Source: Nocardioides exalbidus (GTDB lineage Bacteria > Actinomycetota > Actinomycetes > Propionibacteriales > Nocardioidaceae). From it: 64,000 nt of DNA. Below the pieces are notes generated by a model. That model searched no databases, was not told the DNA's origin, and saw only the letters and a program-made list of their open reading frames with translations. Position numbers and translations under genes: made by a program. Location of the stretch: contig NZ_FNRT01000002.1 in the NCBI RefSeq assembly GCF_900105585.1, positions 2,852,001-2,916,000 on the forward strand, given 5' to 3'. Shown here in pieces: positions 24,672 to 33,985 of the stretch; the stretch's first letter is position 1, and every line of letters begins with the position of its first letter.

Positions 24672-25565
24672 TCAGGCGGCCAGCGCCCTGACGTCATCGG
24701 GCGCGTCGCGGGTCTCGCCCCGGGCGCCACTGCGCTCCGCGCCGATGCCGGCCGCGACGACCAGCGCGATGCCGGCGACCGCGAGCCCGTTCGGCACCTG
24801 GCTGAGGGCCAGGAATCCGATGACGAGGGCGAACGCCGGTTCGAGGGCCATCAGCGTCCCGAAGGCGCCGGTCGTCAGCCGTCGAAGCGCCAGCAGCTCG
24901 AGGGTGAACGGCACGACCGGCAGCAGGATCGCCAGCCCGAGGCCGTACAGCAGCAGCTCCGGCGTGAGGTGGTCGACCACGCCCGGTCCCGCCACCACCG
25001 TCGCCACGACGCCGGCCACGGGCATCGAGATCGCCAGCCCGCCCAGGCCGCTGACCGCGTCGCCGACGCGCTGGGTCAGCAGGATGTACGCCGCCCAGCA
25101 CACCGCTGCGCCGAGGGCGCAGGCCACGCCCACCGGGTCGGCGTGCCCGGACCACGGCTGGGTCAGGCAGACGACGCCTGCCGCGGCGAGCAGCGCCCAC
25201 GCCCGCCCGGTGCCCCGGCTGCGGACGACGGCGACCGCCAGCGGCCCGAGGAACTCCAGCGCGCTGGCGGTGCCGAGCGGCAGCCGGGCGACGGCCTCCA
25301 TGAAGAGGAGGGTGACGCCGGCGGTGACCACGCCCAGCGCCGTGCCGGCGAGCAGGGCCTCGCGGGAGTAGAGCCCGAGCCGCGGACGGACGACGACGAG
25401 CAGCAGGACCCCGGCCCAGAACAGCCGCAGCCAGGCGGCGCCGGAGGAGCCGATGTCGTCGATCAGGCCGACCGAGACAGCGAGCCCTAGCTGGACGCAG
25501 AGCATCGAGGCGATCGCCATCGAGGCGCCGGCGCGGGCGGGGGAGAGGGAGCTCGAGCGGGTCAT
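24672..25565 (-). CDS. DMT/EamA-family exporter (RhtA-like)
   Basis: A 297-residue inner-membrane protein with about ten helices and two EamA repeats. Its closest recognisable type is the RhtA threonine/homoserine exporter ([17 protein letters not shown] near the start, [20 protein letters not shown] near the end). It probably exports an amino acid or other small metabolite. ATG 25565 is chosen because the upstream 18 codons are polar and would disrupt the first helix. A LysR regulator is divergent 83 nt away. Confidence 0.87.
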   Translation of the reverse strand: MTRSSSLSPARAGASMAIASMLCVQLGLAVSVGLIDDIGSSGAAWLRLFWAGVLLLVVVRPRLGLYSREALLAGTALGVVTAGVTLLFMEAVARLPLGTASALEFLGPLAVAVVRSRGTGRAWALLAAAGVVCLTQPWSGHADPVGVACALGAAVCWAAYILLTQRVGDAVSGLGGLAISMPVAGVVATVVAGPGVVDHLTPELLLYGLGLAILLPVVPFTLELLALRRLTTGAFGTLMALEPAFALVIGFLALSQVPNGLAVAGIALVVAAGIGAERSGARGETRDAPDDVRALAA

Positions 25566-25648
25566 GTCCCCAGTAGAGGGGACGAGAACCGTTCGCGTCC
25601 ACGTGACTCTGCTGGACACATCGTTCGTGAGATCGACACAATGGGAGG

Positions 25649-26512
25649 ATGGACGTCCGCCGGCTCACCATGCTGCTCGAGCTGTCACGGCTCGGCTCGA
25701 TGCACGAGGTCGCCGGCGTGCTCGGCACCACGACGTCGAGCGTCTCGCAGGGGATCGCCGCCCTGGCCCGTGACGTGGGAACCCCGCTGCTCGAGCCCGA
25801 CGGCCGGCGGGTGCGCCTCACCCCGGCAGGCCGGCGCCTGGCCGACCACGCCGTCACCATCCTTGCCGCCGTCGAGTCCGCGCGGCTCGACCTCGACCCC
25901 GCCGCCGAGCCCGCCGGCGTCCTGCGCGTGGCCGGCTTCGCCTCGGCGATCCGCCGCTCGCTGTCGCCCGCGATCGACGACCTGCGTCGTACGCACCCAC
26001 GCATCGAGGTCCGGATCCTGGAGCACGAGCCGCGGGAGTCGTTCGACCTGCTGGCGCGCGACGAGGTCGACCTGGCGCTGGTCTACGACTACGACCTCGC
26101 CCCGGCCGAGTGGCGCGACGACCACGACGTCACGCCGCTGTGGCAGAGGGAGTGGGGCGTCGGCGTCCCGACGCGTGACCGCCGTCTGGCCCTGGCCGAC
26201 CTGGCCGACCGCGACTGGATCGTCAACTCGCGCAACACCGCCGACGAGGACGCGCTGCGCACCCTGGCCTCGCGCGCCGGCTTCGTGCCGCGGATCGTGC
26301 ACCGCATCGACTCCCTCGAGCTGGTCGACGACCTGATCCTCGACGGCAGGGGAGTGGCGTTGCTGCCGCGCGGTCGGACGACGCGGCGCGGGGTGAGCGT
26401 CGTACGCCTGCGCGACCCCGTCACGATGCTGCGCGCCTTCGCCGTCGTGCGGCGCGGGCGCGACACCTGGCCACCGCTGCGGGCGGTCATGGACCGGCTG
26501 GTGACGGGCTGA
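25649..26512 (+). CDS. LysR-family transcriptional regulator
   Basis: A 287-residue LysR protein. The N-terminal helix-turn-helix ([17 protein letters not shown], then [18 protein letters not shown]) is followed by the periplasmic-binding-like effector domain. It is divergent from the EamA exporter, the standard arrangement for a LysR that controls its neighbour in response to the exported compound. A GGGAGG run directly touches ATG 25649, which is unusually close for a ribosome site, so an alternative start at ATG 25670 cannot be excluded. Confidence 0.9.
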   Translation: MDVRRLTMLLELSRLGSMHEVAGVLGTTTSSVSQGIAALARDVGTPLLEPDGRRVRLTPAGRRLADHAVTILAAVESARLDLDPAAEPAGVLRVAGFASAIRRSLSPAIDDLRRTHPRIEVRILEHEPRESFDLLARDEVDLALVYDYDLAPAEWRDDHDVTPLWQREWGVGVPTRDRRLALADLADRDWIVNSRNTADEDALRTLASRAGFVPRIVHRIDSLELVDDLILDGRGVALLPRGRTTRRGVSVVRLRDPVTMLRAFAVVRRGRDTWPPLRAVMDRLVTG

Positions 26513-26528
26513 GGGCCTCGGGACGTGA

Positions 26529-27326
26529 CTAGCGCACCATGCTGTTGCCGTGGACGGCGGCGAGGCGGGCCTTGACGCTGAGCAGCGTCTCGATGATGAG
26601 GTCCTCGCGGCCGTTGTCGAGGCGGCTGATCGGCACCGCGACGCTGAGCGCGTCGACGGCCGAGTGGCTGAAGGGGAGCGCCACGCCGAAGCAGCGCACG
26701 CCCATGCACGACTCCTCGCTCTCGGTGGCGTAGCCCTGGACGACGGCGCGGTCGATGATCTCGAGGACCGCCTCCTTCTTCGTCGTGGTGTTGGGCGTGA
26801 TCGCGCTGATGTGCTCGGGGACCATGCCGACGCGCTGCTCCACGGGGAGCTCGGCGAGCAGGGCGCGCCCGAGCGAGGTGGCGTAGGCGGGGAGGCGGCG
26901 GCCGACGGCGGAGTGCATGCGCAGGGGGTGCATCGACTCGCGCTTGGCCGTGTAGATGACGTCGTCGCCGTCGAGGCGACCGAGGTGGACCGTCTCCTCC
27001 GTGGCCGCGGCGACCTCGTCGAGCACCGACTGCGCGCGGGCGAGGACGGGGTCGCCGTCGAGGTAGGCGGAGGAGACGACGAGGGAGTGGATCCCGAGCT
27101 GGTAGACGCTGCCGGTCTGGTCGGTCTGGAGCCAGCCGCGGTCGGTCATCGTGCGCAGCAGCGCGTGCAGGCTGCTCTTGGGGATGCTCAGCCGCGTCGA
27201 CAGCTGGAGCTGCGTGCCGGGGCCGTTGGCCGCGATCTCGTCGAGGAGGTCGAGGGCTCGCGCCGCTGACTTGACCGGACCGGCGGCGGTGACGCCGATC
27301 TCCTTCTGAAGCTGTTGCGTGGACAT
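26529..27326 (-). CDS. IclR-family regulator, probable controller of the uronate operon
   Basis: A 265-residue IclR regulator with an N-terminal winged helix (VKSAARALDLLDEI, LSIPKSSLHALLRTM) and an effector domain ending in SVKARLAAVHGNSMV. KdgR, which controls pectin and uronate catabolism in enterobacteria, is an IclR protein, and this gene is divergent from kduI. I therefore infer a KdgR-like role, with KDG or a similar sugar acid as effector. Sequence alone does not identify the effector. Confidence 0.88.
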   Translation of the reverse strand: MSTQQLQKEIGVTAAGPVKSAARALDLLDEIAANGPGTQLQLSTRLSIPKSSLHALLRTMTDRGWLQTDQTGSVYQLGIHSLVVSSAYLDGDPVLARAQSVLDEVAAATEETVHLGRLDGDDVIYTAKRESMHPLRMHSAVGRRLPAYATSLGRALLAELPVEQRVGMVPEHISAITPNTTTKKEAVLEIIDRAVVQGYATESEESCMGVRCFGVALPFSHSAVDALSVAVPISRLDNGREDLIIETLLSVKARLAAVHGNSMVR

Positions 27327-27411
27327 CGCACTCCTCGTGTGTCAGGGACCCCCTGTCCCCAGTACTTCCGACTGTAGCGGGAGTTCGCATACATGGACAG
27401 TATTCAGGTGC

Positions 27412-27441
27412 TTGACCAGTGGCGGCCGTCACATGTAGCGT
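27412..27441 (+). promoter_or_regulatory. Promoter of the kdu operon
   Basis: TTGACC (27412-27417) and TAGCGT (27436-27441) with an 18-nt spacer. The spacer contains GGCCGTCA, which is also in the spacer of the oxidase promoter at 37381-37409. Confidence 0.55.
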
Positions 27442-27446
27442 CCTCC

Positions 27447-27473
27447 GCAGTTCACATAGACGAACGCAGTTCA
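27447..27473. promoter_or_regulatory. GTTCACA/GACGAAC candidate IclR operator
   Basis: GCAGTTCACAT at 27447-27457 and CGAACGCAGTTCA just after form both an imperfect palindrome (GTTC...GAAC at 27450-27465) and a direct repeat of GCAGTTCA. The 11-nt word GCAGTTCACAT recurs exactly at 43754-43764 upstream of the tautomerase, and GTTCACA recurs at 37358 upstream of the oxidase. It sits just past the -10, where a repressor would block transcription. Confidence 0.45.
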
Positions 27474-27492
27474 TAAACCAAGGAGCTTCCGC

Positions 27493-28311
27493 GTGATCCA
27501 GGTCCGATACTCGACTTCTCCCACCAGTGCGGAGACGTCCACCACTGCGGAGCTCCGTGACAACTTCCTGGTCCAGGACCTGTTCGTCGACGGCGAGGTC
27601 CGCGCGACCTACACCCACGAGGACCGCATGGTGATCGGCGGAGCCGTTCCCAGTGTCGGCGAGCTCGAGCTGCCGGCGTACGCCGACGTGCTCGGCACCG
27701 AGTCGCACCTCGAGGGCCGCGAGCTCGGCATCATCAACGTCGGTGGTCCGGGCCACGTCCTCGTCGACGGCGAGAAGTTCGAGCTCGAGCACCTCGACGG
27801 CCTCTACGCGGGCCGGGGGAGCGAGGTCACCTTCGCCGGGGCCGAGGCCGCCTACTACTTCGTCTCCGCGTCCGCCCACGCGACGTACCCCGCCTCCCAC
27901 CTGAGCCACGACCAGATCGAGCCGGTCGCCCTCGGCTCCTCCGACTCGGCCAACGAGCGCAACCTCTTCCGCTACGTCTGGGGCCAGGAGGTCGAGACCT
28001 CCGTCCTGCAGTTCGGCGTCACCGTCATCGCCAACGGCTCGGTGTGGAACACCTTCCCGCCGCACCTGCACGCGCGTCGCACCGAGATCTACTGCTACGT
28101 CGACCTGGCCGAGGAGGACCGCGTCTTCCACTTCATGGGCCAGCCCGGCGCCACCCGCCACCTCGTGATGAAGAACCGTGAGGCCGTCATCGCGCCGCCG
28201 TGGTCGATCCACGCGGGTGCCGGCACCGGCTCCTACGCCTTCATCTGGGCCATGGCCGGCGAGAACAACTGCTACACCGACCTCGCGCCCGTGGCGGTGG
28301 AGGACCTGTGA
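27493..28311 (+). CDS. kduI: 5-dehydro-4-deoxy-D-glucuronate isomerase
   Basis: A 272-residue KduI, which isomerises 5-keto-4-deoxyuronate to 2,5-diketo-3-deoxygluconate in the breakdown of unsaturated uronates; it has also been linked to glucuronate and galacturonate use. The cupin metal site is visible in NTFPPHLHARRTEIYCYVD (His-x-His and Glu). GTG 27493 has an AAGGAG site 7 nt upstream. It is the first gene of the operon and overlaps kduD by 4 nt. Confidence 0.93.
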   Translation: MIQVRYSTSPTSAETSTTAELRDNFLVQDLFVDGEVRATYTHEDRMVIGGAVPSVGELELPAYADVLGTESHLEGRELGIINVGGPGHVLVDGEKFELEHLDGLYAGRGSEVTFAGAEAAYYFVSASAHATYPASHLSHDQIEPVALGSSDSANERNLFRYVWGQEVETSVLQFGVTVIANGSVWNTFPPHLHARRTEIYCYVDLAEEDRVFHFMGQPGATRHLVMKNREAVIAPPWSIHAGAGTGSYAFIWAMAGENNCYTDLAPVAVEDL

Positions 28312-29081
28312 CCCACCCGTCCCAGACGGCGTCCCCGTTCGACCTCACCGGTCGCTGCGTGGTCGTCACCGGCGCGAGCCGGGGCATCGGCCGGGCGATC
28401 GCGCTCGGGATGACCCGCGCAGGTGCCGAGGTCGTCCTGGTCGGACGCCCGGGCAGCAACGACGCGACCCGCGAGGCCGTCGTCGAGCTCGGAGGCAAGG
28501 TCGACGTGGTCGACCTCGACATGGGTGACCTCGACGCCGTCGAGCGCACCGGTGCCGAGCTCGCCGCGTCGCGGCAGGTCGACGTCGTCGTCAACAACGC
28601 CGGCATCATCGACCGGCAGGACACCGTCGACGTCTCCCGCGACGACTGGGAGCGCGTGCTCGACATCAACCTCAACGGCGTGTTCCTGCTCGCCCAGGCG
28701 CTCGGTCGCCCGATGGTCGAGCGCGGCCACGGCAAGATCGTGAGCATCGCGAGCCTGCTGACCTTCCAGGGCGGCATCCGCGTGGCGTCGTACGCCGCCA
28801 GCAAGCACGCCGTCGCCGGCGTGACCAAGGCGCTCGCCAACGAGTGGGGCCCGCACGGCGTGCAGGTCAACGCGATCGCCCCCGGCTACATCGCCACCGA
28901 CAACACCACGGCGCTGCGCGAGGACCCCGACCGCTCGCGCTCCATCCTCGAGCGGATCCCGGCCGGTCGCTGGGGCTCCGCCGACGACATCGCGGGCGCC
29001 GCGGTGTTCCTCAGCTCCTCCGCTGCCGACTACGTCAACGGCCACGTGCTGGTCGTCGACGGCGGCTGGATGGCCCGCTAG
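28308..29081 (+). CDS. kduD: 2-dehydro-3-deoxy-D-gluconate 5-dehydrogenase (SDR)
   Basis: A 257-residue classical short-chain dehydrogenase. NAD-binding TGASRGIG, the NNAG motif and the catalytic Ser / YAASK (Tyr, Lys) are all intact, ending VNGHVLVVDGGWMAR. With KduI it gives 2-keto-3-deoxygluconate (KDG). GTG 28308 overlaps the kduI stop as GTGA; the longer frame upstream is not used. Confidence 0.9.
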   Translation: MTHPSQTASPFDLTGRCVVVTGASRGIGRAIALGMTRAGAEVVLVGRPGSNDATREAVVELGGKVDVVDLDMGDLDAVERTGAELAASRQVDVVVNNAGIIDRQDTVDVSRDDWERVLDINLNGVFLLAQALGRPMVERGHGKIVSIASLLTFQGGIRVASYAASKHAVAGVTKALANEWGPHGVQVNAIAPGYIATDNTTALREDPDRSRSILERIPAGRWGSADDIAGAAVFLSSSAADYVNGHVLVVDGGWMAR

Positions 29082-29220
29082 ACCTGCACGACCCGCACCA
29101 CCCAGCAGAAACCAGCACGACCCCGCACCACCAGCAAGGAATCCATCACCTCGGGGCAACGCCTGACCCAGTCAGTCCCACCGCCGGAGTCCCGGCACCG
29201 AAAGAGAATGAGGATCGACC

Positions 29221-30312
29221 ATGAAGTTCACCTCTCGACCGACCGCAGTCGTGATCGGCCTGACCCTGGCTGCCGCCGCGCTCGCCGGCTGCAGTGAAGA
29301 GGCCAGCGGCGGCGGCGGCAACGACGGCGGCTCCGAGGCCTCCGCCTGCGCGCCCGAGGACGTCACCCTGGTGGGCCAGGTGCGCAACGAGTCCAACCCC
29401 TACGAGGCCTCGTGGCTCGACGGCGGCGACGCGTTCGCCGAGCAGGTCGGCCTCGAGCAGCAGCGCCTGACCTACGACGGCGACTCGACCAAGCAGCAGG
29501 AGCAGATCACCCAGCTCCTCGCCGGCAACACCGACTGCCTCGTCATGAACATCCTGCCCAACGGCGACTCCGACACCCTCCCGATCGTCGAGGGCGCGCA
29601 GGAGGCCGGTGCCTTCCTCGTCACCCAGTGGAACAAGCCCGCCGACGTCAACGTCGAGGACTACTCGCAGTGGCTGAGCCACATCACCTACAACGGTGTC
29701 GAGTCGGGCCAGCAGATCGGTGACGCGCTCGCCGAGGCCATCGGCGGCTCGGGCGGCATCATCGCCCTCCAGGGCATCCTCGACACGGGCGCCGCCAAGG
29801 ACCGCTACGCCGGCCTCGAGGCCTCGCTCGACGCGAACCCCGACGTCGAGCTCCTCGACCAGCAGACCGCCAACTTCTCGCGTGACGAGGCGCTCGCGGT
29901 CACCAAGACCCTGCTCACCAAGCACGGTGACAAGATCAAGGGCATCTGGGCGGCCAACGACGACATGGCCCTCGGCGCGCTCGCCGCGCTCGAGCAGGCC
30001 GGTCGCACCGACGTGGCCGTGGTCGGCATCGACGCCGTCCCGGACGCGCTGACCGCCATCGAGGACGGCACCATGACCGCGACCGTCTCCTCCGACGGCC
30101 CGTGGCAGGGCGGCATCGGCCTGGCGATCGGCTACTGCGTCGCCACCGGCGAGCTCGCCGTGGACGACATCTCCGCCGAGGACCGCGCCTGGTTCGCCGA
30201 GCAGTTCCTCATCACCGGGGACAACGTCGCCGACTTCACCTCTCCCGTCGTGGACGAGGCCGACTTCGACTGCGACAACGTCTTCAGCCGCTCGCAGGGC
30301 GCGATTTCGTGA
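29221..30312 (+). CDS. Sugar ABC transporter substrate-binding lipoprotein (RbsB-like)
   Basis: A 363-residue periplasmic-binding protein of the ribose/galactose family. The N-terminus is a lipoprotein signal with lipobox LAGC at about residues 21-24 and a Gly/Ser linker. It would bind a monosaccharide or sugar acid outside the cell and deliver it to the two permeases. A 139-nt CAC-rich spacer with no obvious signal separates it from kduD. Ligand unknown; the flanking catabolic genes point to a uronate or keto-deoxy sugar acid. Confidence 0.9.
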   Translation: MKFTSRPTAVVIGLTLAAAALAGCSEEASGGGGNDGGSEASACAPEDVTLVGQVRNESNPYEASWLDGGDAFAEQVGLEQQRLTYDGDSTKQQEQITQLLAGNTDCLVMNILPNGDSDTLPIVEGAQEAGAFLVTQWNKPADVNVEDYSQWLSHITYNGVESGQQIGDALAEAIGGSGGIIALQGILDTGAAKDRYAGLEASLDANPDVELLDQQTANFSRDEALAVTKTLLTKHGDKIKGIWAANDDMALGALAALEQAGRTDVAVVGIDAVPDALTAIEDGTMTATVSSDGPWQGGIGLAIGYCVATGELAVDDISAEDRAWFAEQFLITGDNVADFTSPVVDEADFDCDNVFSRSQGAIS

Positions 30313-31328
30313 CCATGACATCCCCCGCCAAGGCTGACGACGAGGTCGCAGTCGGGCCGCGCCCCCAGCCTCGGCGGGGGGTGTCGCTCCGGGACGCAGG
30401 TCCCCCGATCGCACTGGTGGTCATCTTCGGCATCTTCGCGGTGCTGAGCTCGGACTTCCGCACGGTCGGCAACGTGCAGAACATCATGGACGCGGCGGCG
30501 GTCCTCGCCGTCGTGACCTGCGGCATCACCTTCGTGCTGATGATGGGGTCGATCGACCTCTCCGCCCCGGGCGTCATGGGGGCCTCCGCGATCGCGGTGG
30601 CCCTCCTGGTCGCCAACAACCGCAACGGCAACGACCTGGGACTTCTCGGGGTCCTGGTCGCGGTCGGCCTCGGCGCGGCGCTCGGCTGCCTGAGCGGGCT
30701 CGCGCTGGTCAGCCTGAAGGTCCCGTCCTTCATGACCACGCTCGGTGTCTCCGCCGTCGGGCTCGGCATCGCGACGCTGATGTTCTCGGGCGTGCAGCCC
30801 AACATCTCCGACGAGATGCTGCACGGCTGGGCCGTCAACCGCTTCCTGGGACTGGCCTACCTGACCTGGATCGCGATGGGCTGCGTGCTCGTCGGCTGGC
30901 TGATCCAGCGCTACTCGCGCCTGGGCCGCTACGCGTACGCCATCGGCGGCGCCGAGGAGGTGCTCGCGCTCTCCGGCGTGAAGGTCGCCCCCTTCAAGGT
31001 CGCCGTCTTCACCCTCGCCGGCTCGTTCTACGGACTGGCGGGCGTGATGGTGACCAGCCAGCTCAGCGCCGGCCTGGTCCAGGCCGGCAAGGGCTACGAC
31101 TTCGCGGCGATCACCGCCGCCGTCGTCGGCGGCACCCTGCTCACCGGCGGGCGCGGGGGCGTGCTCCACTCCGCCGTCGGTGTCCTGCTCGTCATCGTCC
31201 TCACGAACGGCCTCGTCCAGATCGGCGTCAGCCCCTACTGGCAGGGCGGTGTGCAGGGACTCATCGTCGTCGCGGCCGTCTCGGCCGCAGTCATCCCGCA
31301 GCGTCGTAGGAACCAGGTGACGAAGTGA
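30309..31328 (+). CDS. Sugar ABC transporter permease (RbsC-like)
   Basis: A 339-residue inner-membrane permease with about eight to ten helices and the RbsC-type core (GIDLSAPGVMGASA, IGGAEEVLALSG, VVGGTLLTGGRGG). GTG 30309 overlaps the binding-protein stop by 4 nt; ATG 30315 is an alternative. A second, different permease follows the ATPase gene, so the channel is probably a heterodimer rather than the RbsC homodimer. Confidence 0.9.
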   Translation: MTMTSPAKADDEVAVGPRPQPRRGVSLRDAGPPIALVVIFGIFAVLSSDFRTVGNVQNIMDAAAVLAVVTCGITFVLMMGSIDLSAPGVMGASAIAVALLVANNRNGNDLGLLGVLVAVGLGAALGCLSGLALVSLKVPSFMTTLGVSAVGLGIATLMFSGVQPNISDEMLHGWAVNRFLGLAYLTWIAMGCVLVGWLIQRYSRLGRYAYAIGGAEEVLALSGVKVAPFKVAVFTLAGSFYGLAGVMVTSQLSAGLVQAGKGYDFAAITAAVVGGTLLTGGRGGVLHSAVGVLLVIVLTNGLVQIGVSPYWQGGVQGLIVVAAVSAAVIPQRRRNQVTK

Positions 31329-32887
31329 CCACCAACCTGCAGGTCCATCCCGAGACGGAGCCGTCGGCCCCGGTCAACGCCCTCGAGGTGCGTGGCCTGG
31401 TCAAGCACTACCCGGGCGTCAAGGCGCTCGACGGCGTCGACCTCGTCGTGCGCCAGCACGAGGTGCTCGGCCTCGCCGGCGAGAACGGTGCCGGCAAGTC
31501 CACCCTGCTCAAGGCGCTGGTCGGCCTGGTCCGGCCCGACGCCGGCGAGATCTGGGTGCGGGGCGAGAAGGTACGGCTGCGCAGCGTCGTCGAGGCGGCC
31601 GACCACGGCATCGGCATGGTGTTCCAGGAGCAGTCGCTGGTCCCCAACCTGACCGCCGCCGAGAACATCGTCCTCGGCAGCGAGGGTGCAGGCGTCAAGC
31701 GCGGCATCTACCGCTGGGACACGATGCGCAAGCTGGCGCAGGAGCAGCTCGACAAGATCGGCTCCCACATCGACCCGCTGGCGCGCACCGACTCGCTGAG
31801 CTTCGCCGAGCGCCAGATGGTGGAGATCGCCAAGGTGCTCCGCATCGAGGAGCGCACCTCGAATCCGCCCGTGATCATCCTCGACGAGCCCACCTCGGTG
31901 CTGGAGTCGAAGGAGATCGAGACGCTCTTCACGCAGGTGCGCCGGCTGCGCGAGTTCGCGTCGGTCGTCTTCGTCTCGCACCGCCTCGACGAGGTGCTCG
32001 ACGTGTGCGACCGCGTCGCCGTGCTGCGTGGCGGGCAGTCCGTGGGCGAGATGCCCACCGCGGACGCCGTCCCCACCGACCTGCACCGCCTGATGATCGG
32101 CTCCACCGGCTCCGATGACCACTACCACGAGGGCATGTCCGAGCGGTCCGCTGCGGCCGCCGAGCCCCGCCTGGTCGTGAAGGGGATGTCCGGCAAGACC
32201 TTCCGCGACGTCGACCTCGAGGTGAGGGCCGGCGAGATCGTCGGCATCGTCGGCGTGCACGGCTCCGGCCGCGAGGACGTGTGCCGCGCGCTCTTCGGCG
32301 CCGAGCCGACCGTGGCCGGCGAGGTCACCCTCGACGGCGCGAAGCTCGACCTGTCCGGCACCCGTGCCGCGGTCGCGTCGGGTGTCGGGTACGTCCCCGC
32401 CGAGCGCAAGATCGAGGGCATGGTCGGGCCGATGTCGGTCGCCGACAACATGACCCTCACCAAGCAGAAGTCCCGCTGCGCCGGACCGATGGTCGTCCCG
32501 CAGAAGCAGGCGACGCTCGTCGACAAGTGGATCGAGCGCCTCTCGATCCGCACCCCGCACCGCGGCACGCAGATCGGCCGGCTCTCCGGCGGCAACCAGC
32601 AGAAGGTCGTCCTGGCCCGCTGGCTGGTGGCCGGCGACATCCGGCTGCTGCTGCTCGACCACCCGACGCGCGGCCTCGACATCGGGGCCCGCTCGGAGGT
32701 CTACCGCCTGATGCGCGAGCTCGCCAACAGCGGCGTGGCCACCGTGCTGCTCGCCGACAGCCTCGAGGAGGCCATCGGCATGTCCGACCGGATCATCGTG
32801 ATGAACGACGGCCGGGCGACCAAGGAGGTCGCGTGCCCCTCCGGAGGCAAGCCGACCCCGCTCGACCTCGTCAAGGAGATGGTCTGA
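31325..32887 (+). CDS. Sugar ABC transporter ATPase (RbsA/MglA-like, two domains)
   Basis: A 520-residue protein with two nucleotide-binding domains. The first has an intact Walker A (GENGAGKST) and Walker B (IILDEPTS) but a weak signature (LSFAERQ). The second has a strong signature (LSGGNQQK), but its Walker A is GVHGSGRED without Lys and its Walker B reads LLLLDHPTRG, with His for the catalytic Glu. Only one composite ATP site therefore looks fully competent. The start overlaps the permease by 4 nt and the stop overlaps the next permease by 1 nt. Confidence 0.92.
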   Translation: MTTNLQVHPETEPSAPVNALEVRGLVKHYPGVKALDGVDLVVRQHEVLGLAGENGAGKSTLLKALVGLVRPDAGEIWVRGEKVRLRSVVEAADHGIGMVFQEQSLVPNLTAAENIVLGSEGAGVKRGIYRWDTMRKLAQEQLDKIGSHIDPLARTDSLSFAERQMVEIAKVLRIEERTSNPPVIILDEPTSVLESKEIETLFTQVRRLREFASVVFVSHRLDEVLDVCDRVAVLRGGQSVGEMPTADAVPTDLHRLMIGSTGSDDHYHEGMSERSAAAAEPRLVVKGMSGKTFRDVDLEVRAGEIVGIVGVHGSGREDVCRALFGAEPTVAGEVTLDGAKLDLSGTRAAVASGVGYVPAERKIEGMVGPMSVADNMTLTKQKSRCAGPMVVPQKQATLVDKWIERLSIRTPHRGTQIGRLSGGNQQKVVLARWLVAGDIRLLLLDHPTRGLDIGARSEVYRLMRELANSGVATVLLADSLEEAIGMSDRIIVMNDGRATKEVACPSGGKPTPLDLVKEMV

Positions 32888-33897
32888 TGGCCACCCCAGT
32901 CCTGGCTCCCGAGTCCGGCCAGACCCCGTCGGCCGAGGCCGCCGTGGTCAAGGGCGGCCCGACCGTCGCCCAGCGGGTCACGTCGTTCATGCCGGTGATC
33001 GCGCTCGTCGCGCTGCTCGCGGCCCTGACGATCGCCGACCCGGACTTCCTGACCCAGCGCAGCCTCACCGCCGCTGTCCGCACCTCGGCACCGCTCGTGG
33101 TGCTCGCGGCCGGCGCCACGCTCGTGGTCCTCTGCGGCGGCATCGACCTGTCGATCGCGGCGCTCTGCTCGCTCTCGACGGTCCTCTTCGCGATGTGGTT
33201 GCCCGACCTGGGCGGCCTCACGATCCTGGTCGTGATCGCCGCCGCCGGTGCGATCGGTGCGATCCAGGGCCTGGCCCACGTGCTGCTCCGGATCCCGTCG
33301 TTCGTGGTGACGCTCGGAGGCATGAGCATCTTCTCCGCGGTCGCGCTGGTCATCTCCGACGCCGGCCCGATCCGGGTGATCGACCGTGACGCGACCAAGT
33401 GGCTCAACCTCTACGTCGCGGGCTACGTCCCGATGTCGTTCTTCGTCGCGCTGCTCGTCGTCGCGGTGGTCTCGCTCGTCCTCAAGCTCACCCCGCTCGA
33501 GAGCTTCGTGAAGGCCATCGGCTACTCCGAGTCCGCCGCCCGCCTGGCCGGCACGCCCGTCGACATCGTGAAGGTCGCGGCCTTCACCATCTCCGGCGCC
33601 TGCGCCGGCCTGGCCGCGGTCATGCTGGCCTCCCGCAACTTCAGCGGGAGCCCGACCATGGCCGACAACCTGCTCCTGCCCGCCGTCGCGGCCATCGTGG
33701 TCGGCGGCACGGCGATCACCGGCGGCCACGGCTCGCTCTGGCGCAGCCTCGCGGGCGCCCTCGTGGTCACCCTGCTGCGGGTCGGCCTGCCCATCGTCGG
33801 CGTCCCGTCGGCGTGGGAGCAGATCCTCTACGGCGCGATCATCGTCGCCGCCGTCGCGCTGACCCTCGACCGTTCGAAGGTGGCGATCATCAAGTAG
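32887..33897 (+). CDS. Second sugar ABC transporter permease (RbsC-like)
   Basis: A 336-residue RbsC-family permease (GIDLSIAALCSLSTV, GYSESAARLAGTPV, IVVGGTAITGGHGS). It overlaps the ATPase stop as TGATG. Having two permeases of the same family in one operon suggests a heterodimeric channel. The 88-nt gap after it has a short direct repeat (CGATCAGCACCAC) and no gene. Confidence 0.9.
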   Translation: MATPVLAPESGQTPSAEAAVVKGGPTVAQRVTSFMPVIALVALLAALTIADPDFLTQRSLTAAVRTSAPLVVLAAGATLVVLCGGIDLSIAALCSLSTVLFAMWLPDLGGLTILVVIAAAGAIGAIQGLAHVLLRIPSFVVTLGGMSIFSAVALVISDAGPIRVIDRDATKWLNLYVAGYVPMSFFVALLVVAVVSLVLKLTPLESFVKAIGYSESAARLAGTPVDIVKVAAFTISGACAGLAAVMLASRNFSGSPTMADNLLLPAVAAIVVGGTAITGGHGSLWRSLAGALVVTLLRVGLPIVGVPSAWEQILYGAIIVAAVALTLDRSKVAIIK

Positions 33898-33985
33898 TCG
33901 CGCCCGAGCCCACCGCACCAGCACCACCGATCAGCACCACCGATCAGCACCCCGCACTGGATCCCCGTACCCCGGAAGGCTTCTC

